Source: a virus. From it: a stretch of 36,163 nucleotides of DNA. The position numbers and the translations under genes are program-made. The first letter of the stretch is position 1. Each line of letters opens with the position of its first letter. The notes beneath the pieces are model-generated. The model did no database searches, was not told the DNA's origin, and saw only the letters and a list, made by a program, of their open reading frames with translations. Positions 11,420 to 21,552 of the stretch are shown piece after piece. Location: the IMG/VR virus record IMGVR_UViG_3300030389_002642, positions 1-36,163 of that record. One strand, 5' to 3'.

Positions 11420-13893
11420 TGGCTAGTTATCTTGATCCAGTAACCACCTTATCAGGAGTAGAAGATCCGTTTGCCGCTAGGATGCGTAAGGACTTTTTAG
11501 AGTCCGCATTTGATTTAGCTGCAACACCGACACCTATAGCTCAACAACAAATAGCTGGGTTTGATCCGTTAGAACAACAAGCTAGACAATTAGCCGGCGG
11601 ACTAGGTCAGTTTCAACCTTTTATACAACAAGCAGCAGGTTTCTTTGGTCCACAAGGAGCAAGAGACTTTTACAACCCGTACGAAGACGCAGTTGTACAA
11701 CAAACAATAAGCGACTTATCAGAAAGATCGGGCATACAAGGCATAGCTGATAGAGCTTCAGCTGTGCAAGCAGGCGCTTTTGGCGGTTCGCGTGGCAGAC
11801 TCATGGAGTCAGAAAGACAAAGAGCTTTGGGCAGAGGATTAGCAGAAGCTATAGGCGGCATAAGACAAAGAGGATTTGAAGGAGCAAGAGCCGCAGCGCA
11901 AGGAGCAGCTTCCGGTTTAGCTGGGCTAGCACAAACAGGGCAAGCAGGACTAATAAATCAAATAGGAACATTAGGACAATTAGGTGGTTTAGGCAGAGGA
12001 TTACAACAAGCAGGGTTTGACGCTACGTTTGATGCAGCTAGAAGAACTGCACTAGAGCCAAGACAAAGACTACAAACGTTACAAGGCATGTTGAGTTTAT
12101 TGCCAAGAACTCGTGCCTCTACAGTATTTAGAGCAGCAGCTGGAACAGATCCAACGGCACAAGCACTAGGCTTCTTACGAGGCGGCGGTCTACAAGGACT
12201 ACTAGGAATGGAAGAGGGCGGTTTTGTTGGAGCGGGCGGAAAAGAATATCCAAACAAAGGTTTAGCTGCTTTGTCTAAATCTGCTCCAGAAGTAGTAGAG
12301 AGAATGGGCTATGAACGAGGCGGCGAGGTTTTTCCAGCTGAAGAAGCCTTAAATTTTATTGAGGGCACAGGCCCTATGGGCGTGCCTTATCCTAGCGGTA
12401 TGCCTGCACAAGTCTTTGAAGAAGGCGATCCAGAAATAAACGAAGCTTTGAATAGGATGGCAGCGGCAGTTAAACCAACTGGCGAAGCTCCTAAAGTTGA
12501 AGTTAAAGAAGCCCCTGAAGTTATCGCCACAGAATTGGCTGAAGTAGAAGAAAAAATAAAAGAGCCGAGAGGCAAAGAAGGCATCTTTCTTAAAGACGTA
12601 GAAGAACAAAGAGAGTCTTTAGAAAATGCTATCGTAACTTTTGTTGAACAAAAAAATATACAAGAAGAACCTTCTTTAGAAGTAAAAAAGGAAATAGAGT
12701 CTTTTATAGACAAAGCAAATACTTTATTTAAAAAGACAGTACAAAATTCTGCTGACAAATTAGATGTAGATATCAACATAGATCAAGTTACTTTGTTAAC
12801 AGATAAATTTGATAGAAAACTAGAAACAACATTTCCGGTTATATCCGACATAATGGAGTCCGATGATTCAGGAACCACGGACCAAGAACCTTTAATGATG
12901 CAAGAAGGAGGAGAAGTAGATAATTCTAAAACCATAGAAAAACAAAAACAAATTATAAAAGAACTTGAAGCGGCTTACGAAAGACAACTTCAAAGAGGAG
13001 ACAGAGGAGCCCTTGGTGGTGGCACTAGCTACATAGATCAAGCTAAAGAAAAATTAGATCAAGCTAGAAAACGTTTAGAACAATTACAACAAGGGGTGTC
13101 TCCTTCAGATATTAGAGCCGGAGAAAAAACTCAAAAAGACCTACAAAATGAAATGCAAAAAGATGCGGATGTAGCCGCAGCCGCAGGGGCTTTTGATGAA
13201 TTTGGACCTAGCGCGCTTTCGGAGGAAGAGTACAAAAAACAATTAGAAGAAGCTGAAAAAGCACTTAAAGACGGTGCAATTACAAAAGAGGCTTATGACG
13301 CGTTAGTTGCTAATGATCCTAGTAAAAAGAAGAAAGAAGAAGAGCCCCTTCCTACCTTTAATTTGCCGGGATTAACCGCTGAAGAAAAGCTGCTGCCTTA
13401 TTATGAAAGACTAAAAGAATACGAAGATAAAATGATAAACGCTGGGCTGATGAGCGGTAAATCAAAAGAAGGCGGCCTTGCAGGGGCTTTCGATGTTATT
13501 GGTCAAGCTAGGGCTAAAGCTGTTCCTGTAGGGATGTCTCCTGATGCTGCTTTAATACAAGCTTTGTCTAGAGGCATAGGCCCCGAAAGAGTTATTGACA
13601 CCTCTTTAAGCGCCAGCGACCAAGCTAGAATAAGAGTATTAGCAACACAAAACATTGACAGAGCCATTGAAGAGGGAGCAATACCTACTCCAGCAACAGG
13701 CTTCACCCCGGAAATGAGAGACGGTTTAATTAGAAAAGAAATGGAAAGAATTATAGAAGAAAACAGAGCTATATTTACTCAAACAGCAGCTGTTGATACA
13801 AGTGGGAATAAATCTTCTATAACAGACACTTTAGGTAAATTAGTGACCGACGCTGGAAAAAATGCTTTGAGGGATGCTCTTAATCTAACTTAA
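11419..13893 (+). CDS. Large virion protein, 824 aa, probable internal/ejected protein
   Basis: Residues 1-250 carry a conserved marine-phage module: SYLDPVTTLSG, FLESAFDLA, ADRASAVQAGAFGGSRGRLM and ESERQRALGRGLAEAIG, rich in Ala/Gly/Gln and helical. Residues 270-330 have EGGFVGAGGKEYPNKG and ERGGEVFPAEEALNFIEGTG motifs. From about 370 on it is highly charged and predicted coiled coil (long Glu/Lys runs, QEGGEVDN near 495, KQKQIIKELEAAYERQLQRG). No enzymatic motif is recognised. Its size, Ala-rich N-terminus and place before the 1625-aa protein suit an ejected internal protein of a short-tailed phage. An 11-base gap separates it from the next gene. Confidence 0.7.
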   Translation: MASYLDPVTTLSGVEDPFAARMRKDFLESAFDLAATPTPIAQQQIAGFDPLEQQARQLAGGLGQFQPFIQQAAGFFGPQGARDFYNPYEDAVVQQTISDLSERSGIQGIADRASAVQAGAFGGSRGRLMESERQRALGRGLAEAIGGIRQRGFEGARAAAQGAASGLAGLAQTGQAGLINQIGTLGQLGGLGRGLQQAGFDATFDAARRTALEPRQRLQTLQGMLSLLPRTRASTVFRAAAGTDPTAQALGFLRGGGLQGLLGMEEGGFVGAGGKEYPNKGLAALSKSAPEVVERMGYERGGEVFPAEEALNFIEGTGPMGVPYPSGMPAQVFEEGDPEINEALNRMAAAVKPTGEAPKVEVKEAPEVIATELAEVEEKIKEPRGKEGIFLKDVEEQRESLENAIVTFVEQKNIQEEPSLEVKKEIESFIDKANTLFKKTVQNSADKLDVDINIDQVTLLTDKFDRKLETTFPVISDIMESDDSGTTDQEPLMMQEGGEVDNSKTIEKQKQIIKELEAAYERQLQRGDRGALGGGTSYIDQAKEKLDQARKRLEQLQQGVSPSDIRAGEKTQKDLQNEMQKDADVAAAAGAFDEFGPSALSEEEYKKQLEEAEKALKDGAITKEAYDALVANDPSKKKKEEEPLPTFNLPGLTAEEKLLPYYERLKEYEDKMINAGLMSGKSKEGGLAGAFDVIGQARAKAVPVGMSPDAALIQALSRGIGPERVIDTSLSASDQARIRVLATQNIDRAIEEGAIPTPATGFTPEMRDGLIRKEMERIIEENRAIFTQTAAVDTSGNKSSITDTLGKLVTDAGKNALRDALNLT

Positions 13894-13904
13894 AGGATGT
13901 CGGT

Positions 13905-16900
13905 GTGTCTATTGCAAAAATTCAAGAAAAATATTTTAATGATGAAATATCTACCGAAGAGTACATAGCTCTTCTTAGTGCTGAACAAGAATCTAAAACT
14001 GGCTCCCCCGTTATAGAACCAGAAGAAGATCCCGGTTTCTTCGATGTCTTTAATCAATCTATTCAACAACTGCTTGCTACAGGCGGCGCAGGAATCCGTG
14101 TCATGGGAGAAGTATTTAACAACGAAGGACTACGTCAATACGGGGATCAAGTAGTAAAAAATAGAGAAGCGCAAGCAGCTAAATACGGTAGACCCATGCA
14201 GATAGAAGATATTGAAGGTGCGGGGGATGCAATAGATTGGTTATTTACTAGCGCAATACCGCAAGTTATTCCGTCAATTTTAGCCACTGTACCATTAGCC
14301 GTCGCGGGGGGAGCCCTTGGAGCAGCGGCCGTTCCAACAGCAGCGGCGGTAACCGCAGGGAGAATAGGTGCCGCAGCAGGGGCTTTTTTACCGTCATCTT
14401 TTCTTGGAGCAGGTGAAATAGACAGAGAATTAAAAAGTAGGGCAGGAGAAGGATTTGAAGATCCCTTAGCTGCGATAGGTGGCGGAGCGATTATAGGTGC
14501 ACTAGACACTGCTGCTTTAGCCGTTGGCTTGACTGGCATCATACCTCAGCTCACAAGAAAAACTCCTCTTGGTAAAAAACTATTAGATGACACCGTAGCT
14601 GAATTAGTAAATAAAGGCGTAACTCCTAGCATAGCTAAACGAGCCTTTGCTCAAGCAGCCTTAGCTGCTATAGCTGAAGGCTCAACAGAGGCCTCACAAG
14701 AGTTTGCCAACGATCTAATAGCTGAATCAAGCACAGGTGTGTCTACAGAAGAAAGTGAACTTACAAATAATTTAATAAATGCGTTCGCTTTAGGTGCTGT
14801 AGGAGGAACAGCAATAGGTACTGTTTCGGGGGGAATACGAGCAAGAACACTAAAAGACAATGTTTTAGTCGCACAAGAAAGAAAAAATTTAGAAGACGAA
14901 ACTCTTGAAGAAGCAAGAAACAAAATTAATTCTCAACAATTAGAAGATTTAACCTTAACTGAATTGTCTGCTTATGCTGATTCTACTTACAAAGACACTA
15001 CGTTTAACAAAACCAATAAAGACAAACTGATTCAGGACATCATAAACAAAGAACAGTCTTTATTATTAGAAAAGAAAATATCTGAAGCTAGAGATATAAA
15101 TTTTTTAGAAGGAGAAGATTTAAACGGAAAAGAAGAGATAGAAATAAAAACTATAGAAGAACAGTTTAAAAGTTTAAGACTAACTCCTTTACAGGTAACC
15201 GATCAAGCACGAGAGATAGATCCTACTTTTACAGGCAGTTTAAGAGAGGCAATAGAGTTAGTAGCAAAAGACAATATAGATAAGGCACATTTACAATCTG
15301 GCAAGAGCAAAAATTTATTTAACGGTTTAGCTTTAGAAAGGTACCGAGCCATGTTGGCAAGCTATGATTTAGATAGTTTAGCTAGAAAAGCTGTTAAAGC
15401 CTCCCCGCATTTGTATAAAGATATTGAAACAGCAAAAAAAGCCAGTAGGCAAGAATTGGCAAAAGAAATAGCGTTTGCCGAATTGTCTATAGCAGAGGCA
15501 AGAAAAAACATGAAATACGCGGAAAAAAACACGTTAATAGATGTAGAAATAAAAACAGACCAAGACAAAGATGAAATAGAACAAAACGTTATAAATTTAA
15601 AGGATCCTAAAAACAGTTCTGTTAATGGTTTTACTCTTAGATACAAAGATAAAGACGGCGCTTTACAGACACAAGAATTTGTAAAAAAAGAAAAAGTAGG
15701 AACTTTAGAAGGTAAGGTAGTCACTTTAGAGTATCAAACCAAAGACGGAAAAGACTACGATACTTTTTTAAAAGAAAAGGAGGGTATAACCGAACCTGTT
15801 ATACAAAGTTATTCTGTTATACGAGGAAAACAAGCTATTCATAAAGAAAAGTTTTTAGATAAAGTAGCTTCTGTTTTAAGTGGTTTACTTTCTCCGGGAG
15901 GGCAGTTAAACATAAAACGAGGCGTGCTAGGCAACGTTGGACAAGCGGCATATTTAGCTGAAAGAAAAAACATAGGACGACAAAGAGCTATAAATAAAGA
16001 GGCAGAAATGCTGGCTTTTGCTTACGACGAGGCAGCTAATTTAGCTGTAGTTGAGGGAAAAGTAGAGAATAGAGAACAATTAGACGAATTAGTTTTTTCT
16101 TATTTACAAAAAGAAATACCTTTATCAGATCTGCCAGAATCAATACGTTCTACGGCAGCAACAATGAGAGCTACTATAGATGGTTTAAGTAAAAGAGCAT
16201 TGAATGAATTGCCTGATAGCGCATTAGAAGTAAAAAATCCAAGGACAAAACAAACAAAAAGAGAAACCCTAGAGGCTCAACTAGGTGCTTATGCTACAAG
16301 ATCCTACAAAATATTTGATCCTACATTTGGTTGGAATCCATCTGGGTTTTTTGCAACTAAAGAACAGAAAAAAGTTTTTGATAATGCGGTAAAGTTTGTC
16401 CAAAAAAACAATGATCTTTTCCCAGAAATAACTAACGAAGACTCTGCTAAACAAAAAGTAAACGACATAGTTAAAAAAGCAATTAAAGAAAATCAAGTTT
16501 CTGCTGAGTTGTTCACTAAATTAAACAGCCAAACTCTGTCTGAAGAAGATTTAAAAACTTCACCTTTAGCTAAATTTCAAAAAGACAGAGCAAATATTCC
16601 AAAAGAATTTAGAGAACTTTTTGGCGAGTTTAAAAATCCATCTGAAATATTAGTGTCTACTGTAAATAAAATTACGCAATTTGTAGAAAACAATAGATAT
16701 TACAACGAGTTATTAAAAATAGACAGTTTGCCCGGAGAACGTTTATTTACCACCGCGCCAACGGCTAAGTACGATACATTAGTGCCTTTGAAAGATACTC
16801 CTATAGATAACTTATACACAACAAAACCTATAGCGGAAGCTTTAAGACTTGTGCAAGACGATAAAAGCACTATGGAAACTATTTATGAAAATATAGTTCT

Positions 16901-18782
16901 CATACCAAAAGGCGTGTTTCAATCGTTTAAAACAATATTTAGTCCGATGGCACAAATGCGTAACTACATGACTGCTAGCATGTTTTACGTAGCTAACGGA
17001 AATTTAAATGCCAGAGACTTTCCACAAACCATGAAAGCCATAGGTGCCGAGCTGTCGGGTAAGGGGTACGACAGTAAAGGTAATCCTATAAGCAGAAGAC
17101 GAGAAGCCGAACAACTTTATCAACAAATGTTGGAGTTAGGTGTAGTCAACACTAACGTAAGTTTAGGAGAAATATTAGCAACTTTTGAAGAAGCTGGATC
17201 TGGTGGGTATAGGAACCTAAACGAGTTTATTGCTTTTCTTGGCGCTCAAGGCGGAGGTAAAGTAGGTAAGTTTTTCTCCTTTACTAAAAAGATTGGCAGG
17301 CAGCCAGCAAAGCTTTACACGGCAGCGGATGACTTTTGGAAAATAGCGTCTTTTGTTTCAGAGAAAAGAGCTGTAGAAAATGCGTTTGATAATTCTGAAT
17401 TAGGCAATAAAAGTTTAATTAAGTTTGCAGAATCTTTAGATATAAAAACAGGAACATTAGATTACGACAAAATAATAAACGAAGTAGCTGCGTACAAGGT
17501 AAGAAACACTATACCTAATTATGACTACGTAGGGTCCTTTGTAAGATTGTTAAGAAAAACTCCGTTTGCTCCGTTTGTAGCGTTCCCAACTGAGATACTT
17601 AGAACTGGCTACAACATGTACTGGTTAGCAGGAAAAGAAATATCTTCTGATAATTTTCAAATGAAAGTTAAAGGATATCGAAGATTAATCGGTGCAGGCA
17701 CTATGATGTTTGGTTTGCCAACAATAGCTGTTGCGGCTGGGAAAGCTTTGAGTGAAGTGGACGACGAAGAATTAGATGCAATAAGAAGATTAGGACCAGA
17801 GTGGATTAAAAACAGTTTCTTAATACCACTAGGCAAAAAAGAAACCGCTAGAGGACCAGAGTACGAATACATGGATGGAAGTCACATGTTTGTTTACGAC
17901 ACAATAGCTTCTACACCTTTAGCTGTATTTAGAGCTATTAAAGAGGGCAAGGACATAGGACAAGGGACACCCGAATCCGTAGCTAACGGGATTGCAGAGG
18001 GTGTTTACAACATAGTAAAACCTTACATTTCTTTATCGATAGCTCCAGAAATACAAATTGAGTTGCTTACTAATCGTGTATTAGATACAGGAAGACCTAT
18101 AACCAGTTCAGAAAAACCTTGGGGAGAACAAGCTTCAGATTTATTTACTCATGCTTTTCAAAAAGGTCAACCGGGCTTTGTTCAACAAATAGGAAATTTG
18201 TTAGATACGGGTAATTTTGACGAGTACTCTTTTAGTAAATACGGTTCTAAAAAAGATTTTGAAGGAGCGGTGTTAAGTTTGTTAGGAGTAAAAATAAATT
18301 CTGCAAACGCAGCCACCTCCGTGCCTTTTAAAATTAGCGAAGCGAAGAAAAGACTTTCTTCTGCGAGCGGAGCCTTTACTCGTTTGGCGTACAGTTCAGG
18401 TCCAATAAGCGCTAATGACTTACTAAACGCATACAAAAATGTGCAAGAAGCTTACTTTGATATACAAAGAGAAGGTTATTTAGATATAGAAGCAGCAAGA
18501 CTTTTAGGTGTAAGTCCTAGAATTATTAATAAACAAATAAATAGGATAAGTCCAAAAAGTATAAGAAGAGCATTTAAAACGGGAGTGTTTGTACCTTACG
18601 TACCTCCTAAAACAGCGAGATCTGCTTTTAATCAAGAGACAAGAAAGATGACTAGACAAGGTGCTACTGTTTCAGCGGATAGATATTATCCCACATTAGA
18701 ATTAAACAAAATAAAAAGATTTTATTTAAGCAATCGATTGAATTTATTATTAGATTTTTATCTGCCAAAAGATGAAGACTAA
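13905..18782 (+). CDS. Giant internal virion-type protein, 1625 aa
   Basis: The start is GTG 13905 with AAAGGATG upstream; a nearby ATG at 13897 is out of frame. Residues 115-185 are strongly hydrophobic and Ala/Gly-rich (IPQVIPSILATVPLAVAGGA, VTAGRIGAAAGAFLPS), as are about 190-215 and 290-310, fitting membrane insertion during DNA ejection. The middle is Lys/Glu-rich and largely helical. Around 1000-1250 there is a conserved-looking block (KTIFSPMAQMRNYMTASMFY, AKLYTAADDFWKIASFVSEK, RKTPFAPFVAFPTEILRTGY) of a kind I associate with large internal proteins of marine podoviruses. No lysozyme or protease motif could be picked out. It is the last gene of the late block and ends against the convergent nuclease gene with a shared CTAA. 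Confidence 0.75.
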   Translation: MSIAKIQEKYFNDEISTEEYIALLSAEQESKTGSPVIEPEEDPGFFDVFNQSIQQLLATGGAGIRVMGEVFNNEGLRQYGDQVVKNREAQAAKYGRPMQIEDIEGAGDAIDWLFTSAIPQVIPSILATVPLAVAGGALGAAAVPTAAAVTAGRIGAAAGAFLPSSFLGAGEIDRELKSRAGEGFEDPLAAIGGGAIIGALDTAALAVGLTGIIPQLTRKTPLGKKLLDDTVAELVNKGVTPSIAKRAFAQAALAAIAEGSTEASQEFANDLIAESSTGVSTEESELTNNLINAFALGAVGGTAIGTVSGGIRARTLKDNVLVAQERKNLEDETLEEARNKINSQQLEDLTLTELSAYADSTYKDTTFNKTNKDKLIQDIINKEQSLLLEKKISEARDINFLEGEDLNGKEEIEIKTIEEQFKSLRLTPLQVTDQAREIDPTFTGSLREAIELVAKDNIDKAHLQSGKSKNLFNGLALERYRAMLASYDLDSLARKAVKASPHLYKDIETAKKASRQELAKEIAFAELSIAEARKNMKYAEKNTLIDVEIKTDQDKDEIEQNVINLKDPKNSSVNGFTLRYKDKDGALQTQEFVKKEKVGTLEGKVVTLEYQTKDGKDYDTFLKEKEGITEPVIQSYSVIRGKQAIHKEKFLDKVASVLSGLLSPGGQLNIKRGVLGNVGQAAYLAERKNIGRQRAINKEAEMLAFAYDEAANLAVVEGKVENREQLDELVFSYLQKEIPLSDLPESIRSTAATMRATIDGLSKRALNELPDSALEVKNPRTKQTKRETLEAQLGAYATRSYKIFDPTFGWNPSGFFATKEQKKVFDNAVKFVQKNNDLFPEITNEDSAKQKVNDIVKKAIKENQVSAELFTKLNSQTLSEEDLKTSPLAKFQKDRANIPKEFRELFGEFKNPSEILVSTVNKITQFVENNRYYNELLKIDSLPGERLFTTAPTAKYDTLVPLKDTPIDNLYTTKPIAEALRLVQDDKSTMETIYENIVLIPKGVFQSFKTIFSPMAQMRNYMTASMFYVANGNLNARDFPQTMKAIGAELSGKGYDSKGNPISRRREAEQLYQQMLELGVVNTNVSLGEILATFEEAGSGGYRNLNEFIAFLGAQGGGKVGKFFSFTKKIGRQPAKLYTAADDFWKIASFVSEKRAVENAFDNSELGNKSLIKFAESLDIKTGTLDYDKIINEVAAYKVRNTIPNYDYVGSFVRLLRKTPFAPFVAFPTEILRTGYNMYWLAGKEISSDNFQMKVKGYRRLIGAGTMMFGLPTIAVAAGKALSEVDDEELDAIRRLGPEWIKNSFLIPLGKKETARGPEYEYMDGSHMFVYDTIASTPLAVFRAIKEGKDIGQGTPESVANGIAEGVYNIVKPYISLSIAPEIQIELLTNRVLDTGRPITSSEKPWGEQASDLFTHAFQKGQPGFVQQIGNLLDTGNFDEYSFSKYGSKKDFEGAVLSLLGVKINSANAATSVPFKISEAKKRLSSASGAFTRLAYSSGPISANDLLNAYKNVQEAYFDIQREGYLDIEAARLLGVSPRIINKQINRISPKSIRRAFKTGVFVPYVPPKTARSAFNQETRKMTRQGATVSADRYYPTLELNKIKRFYLSNRLNLLLDFYLPKDED

Positions 18783-19492
18783 GCCAACATCTGCATGATG
18801 TCTCTGGTGTAATACTCACTAACCTTTTCTAACCAACGCTCTCCGTACTCTCTAAACTCATCGCCAGACAAAGTAAACTCTTGATAGTTCAGATCTACTG
18901 AAGACATCAACACTACGCCTTTCTGTATGTTCGTGCCGTACATCTCGTTATGCGCCAGAGCGTAGGCAGCAAGCTGGTGAAAGTAATCGCCAACCCACTC
19001 ACGCCGTTTTGGTTTGTTGGTTTGTTTAAAATCCATGATAGCTAGATCATCTTCAAAGACGCCAATAACATCTGCCTTGCCTGCATACTTGTTGGGATAG
19101 TACACAGATACTTCACAACCATACACTTGCGATATCTTAGGGAAACCGTTGTCCATAATGTTGCAAGCCATTTTATACGCGCGCTTCTCTTCCCCAGTGG
19201 TCGGACGATAGTCCCAAAGATCCCCGTGCATAATTTGTTTTTCTAGTATGTGGTGCATGTGCGTACCACGCGTAGAAGCTTCGATACGAATACGTTCTGC
19301 CTCTTCCTCGCCCACTTTTTCCCGCCATCTTTGCAGTCCTTCCTGAGCGTCTTTTGATTTTGTTGCAGACAATACAGTAGTTACAGAAGGCAGCTTCTGG
19401 CCGTTACAGTCGTAAAACCTGCCGCCTTTACCATCCTCACTAGAAAAGTTATCGTAATCGTACGGAGACTCGTACAGTATTTCATGCTTCAT
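18779..19492 (-). CDS. PD-(D/E)XK exonuclease (Cas4/RecB-like)
   Basis: This 237-residue protein has the motifs of the RecB/Cas4/T7-exo-like PD-(D/E)XK superfamily: a GTHMHH helix (76-81), Glu127 (CEVSV), Asp141 (AGKADVIG), Asp154-x-Lys156 (MDFKQ) and a QLAAY motif (Gln173, Tyr177). The second acidic residue of the (D/E)XK motif is Asp. There is no four-Cys cluster of the Fe-S Cas4 type. Such enzymes degrade DNA ends; next to polymerase and helicase it probably acts in recombination, replication or host DNA breakdown. It is the last gene of the minus-strand replication block and its start overlaps the small upstream gene (ATGA). Confidence 0.87.
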   Translation of the reverse strand: MKHEILYESPYDYDNFSSEDGKGGRFYDCNGQKLPSVTTVLSATKSKDAQEGLQRWREKVGEEEAERIRIEASTRGTHMHHILEKQIMHGDLWDYRPTTGEEKRAYKMACNIMDNGFPKISQVYGCEVSVYYPNKYAGKADVIGVFEDDLAIMDFKQTNKPKRREWVGDYFHQLAAYALAHNEMYGTNIQKGVVLMSSVDLNYQEFTLSGDEFREYGERWLEKVSEYYTRDIMQMLA

Positions 19493-19665
19493 TCTATAAC
19501 TGCTTCTGCTTCCGCTATACGTCCGTTTTCTAAATCGTCTTTCAAACGTTTTATCGCAAAAGCAAACACGTTACTTGTTGGTCTTTCAGTCTTACTGCCT
19601 ATTTCTGCGGCTATATCAACTATTTCTCTACGTATTGCTACGCTACGCCATTTTTCTGTATCCAT
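19489..19665 (-). CDS. Small ribbon-helix-helix-like protein, 58 aa
   Basis: On the minus strand an ATG at 19665, preceded by GAGGTATC, opens a 58-residue protein. KWRSVAIRREIVDIAAEIGS could be the strand and first helix of a ribbon-helix-helix (Arc/CopG-like) fold, and NVFAFAIKRLKDDLENG the second helix. Its stop overlaps the nuclease start (TGA within ATGA), indicating translational coupling, and it follows the polymerase by 21 bases. A DNA-binding regulator role is inferred from fold resemblance only. Confidence 0.6.
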   Translation of the reverse strand: MDTEKWRSVAIRREIVDIAAEIGSKTERPTSNVFAFAIKRLKDDLENGRIAEAEAVIE

Positions 19666-19686
19666 GATACCTCTTATTATATACTA

Positions 19687-21552
19687 TTATTTATGGGATG
19701 ACTCCATAGAATCGCCCCAGTTTACACCGATTTCCGCATCTACCTTGTTAGGGATAGACAACGGGACAGCTCCTTCCATAGTTTCTACTATACCTGCTAT
19801 GTCCTCTTTTGACCCAACAGAGAACACGAGTTCGTCGTGCACCTGTAGCAAAGGCATATAACCCGCTTTATAGCAATCAACCATGGCTTTCTTTGTCATA
19901 TCAGCAGCCGAGCCCTGAATTAATTTATTCAAAGCTTTATACACAAACGCTCTTTTTATTTCGCCGTTGTATTCGTGTACCGCCTCGTTATACTTCATCG
20001 GTCTACCCGTGCCGTATCTTAAAGGTTCCCACATATCGAAGTGACAACGTCTACCTAAAAGAGTTTTTATGTATCCTTTTTGAGTAGCACTACGCATAAC
20101 AGAGTCTGCTAACTCTCTTACAAACGGTGCGTACGTATTAAACTTACTCAATATCTCTGCGGCTTCATCTGTGTTTACACCCAGCTCGTCCGCTAATTTA
20201 CCTTTACCCATACCGTACATGATGCCTAGCCCTATTGTTTTGGCTGTACTTCTATCAATGTCCACCATGTTAGCGACCTCTTGGTGGAAGTCGGCATCGC
20301 TTTCTCTGTAAGCATCGGCAATCATATCTGCCCCTTGATACTTAGATAGATCTGCGTAGTGGGTAAGTATTCTTGGTTCCTGTTGACTAAAGTCTGCTGA
20401 ACACCAGAGCTCGCCTTCTTCTGGCAAGAACAGAGAACGAATCAATGTGCCTATCTTTTTGTTTCGTGCCGGGACCTGTTGCAAGTTTGGATTGCTCATG
20501 GACAACCGACCAGTGACTGTACCACCGCTCTCGCCTTTCAGCTGTCTTATCTCTGCGTGTATCCTGCCGTTGTGCTCGTGCTTCAGGATAGAGTCGATAA
20601 ACGTGCTGTGCGATTTGTTTATCTCTCTAGCTTCTTTAATCATCTTAGCTACAGGATGTGTGTGATTGTTTAGAAAAGCTTTGGTAAAGCTAGGCTGACC
20701 TGTTGGAGTACGTGTATACGTTAGCTTCAGGGCGTCAAAAACGGTCGCTAAGGAGTTTGCCGCCCAAAGTTGTATATCTTTGACTCCTGACTGCTTTTGT
20801 ATCTCTCTGAGCAGGTTTTTCTCCTGTTTAATCAAGTCCTTTTTAATCCTGTCTGCGCCTTCTAAATCTACACGTATGCCCCTTTCTTTCATGGCCATGA
20901 CTACAGGCAAGACCTCCATCTCCAAATCAAAGATGTTCCACAGGTTTTGCTCCTCTAGTTTTACTTTGAAGTGCTCCCATAGCTTCAGAGTTAGAGCAGC
21001 ATCTTGTGTAGCATACGTGCCTACGTATGCCGAAGGCAGACGCCACATCTCTGCTTTCGGGTCTAAGCCCCACTCCTCAGCAGCAGCGTTTAGTTCTGCC
21101 TCCGTTTTACCTTCGTTTAGATATTCTCTACCCAACGCGTTCAATGAATAAAAGTATTGGTTCTCATTTATTAACGGCGCTGCTATCAACGTATCGATAA
21201 TCCTGCCATTTATTGTGACGCCAGAGCTGCGCAACCACCCGACATCATACGGAGCGTTGTGAAAAATTTTATCGTTAGTTGCAGCGCAGACTTTCTTTGT
21301 AAACTCCATAACTTTGCTTTTTGGAAAGTTAAATCCTGTCTCGTGTGCAAATGGGAAATAGCCTTCAAATCCTTCGCAAGCGAAAGATATGCCGACTATT
21401 TCACCATCGCCCCTCGTGAATCCCGGACCTTTTTCTTTTAGGTTCGGGTCTCTCGTTTCAATATCGATAGCTACTTGTGTAGCGTTTGTTAATAGTTCTG
21501 TTGGAAACACATCGGGTGGAGTCCATTCCGAAGGTGGTTTAAATGCTGTCAT
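19687..21552 (-). CDS. polA: DNA polymerase I, family A, with 3'-5' exonuclease
   Basis: The 621-residue enzyme is the replicative polymerase candidate. The exonuclease domain shows Asp30-x-Glu32 (VAIDIETRDP), HNAPYDVGWL and ATQDAALTLKLW. The polymerase domain shows motif A CSADFSQQEPRIL, motif B RSTAKTIGLGIMYGMG and motif C LQVHDELVFS. In motif B the residue equivalent to E. coli Phe762 is Leu (residue 442), where Phe or Tyr are the common alternatives. No 5'-3' exonuclease domain is present, as usual for phage enzymes. It is preceded by the SF1 helicase gene with an ATGA overlap. Confidence 0.96.
   Translation of the reverse strand: MTAFKPPSEWTPPDVFPTELLTNATQVAIDIETRDPNLKEKGPGFTRGDGEIVGISFACEGFEGYFPFAHETGFNFPKSKVMEFTKKVCAATNDKIFHNAPYDVGWLRSSGVTINGRIIDTLIAAPLINENQYFYSLNALGREYLNEGKTEAELNAAAEEWGLDPKAEMWRLPSAYVGTYATQDAALTLKLWEHFKVKLEEQNLWNIFDLEMEVLPVVMAMKERGIRVDLEGADRIKKDLIKQEKNLLREIQKQSGVKDIQLWAANSLATVFDALKLTYTRTPTGQPSFTKAFLNNHTHPVAKMIKEAREINKSHSTFIDSILKHEHNGRIHAEIRQLKGESGGTVTGRLSMSNPNLQQVPARNKKIGTLIRSLFLPEEGELWCSADFSQQEPRILTHYADLSKYQGADMIADAYRESDADFHQEVANMVDIDRSTAKTIGLGIMYGMGKGKLADELGVNTDEAAEILSKFNTYAPFVRELADSVMRSATQKGYIKTLLGRRCHFDMWEPLRYGTGRPMKYNEAVHEYNGEIKRAFVYKALNKLIQGSAADMTKKAMVDCYKAGYMPLLQVHDELVFSVGSKEDIAGIVETMEGAVPLSIPNKVDAEIGVNWGDSMESSHK

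Noticed and set aside
20447-20665. Plus-strand open frames opposite DNA polymerase
   Set aside because: They overlap conserved polymerase motifs on the other strand and lack ribosome sites, so they are shadows.
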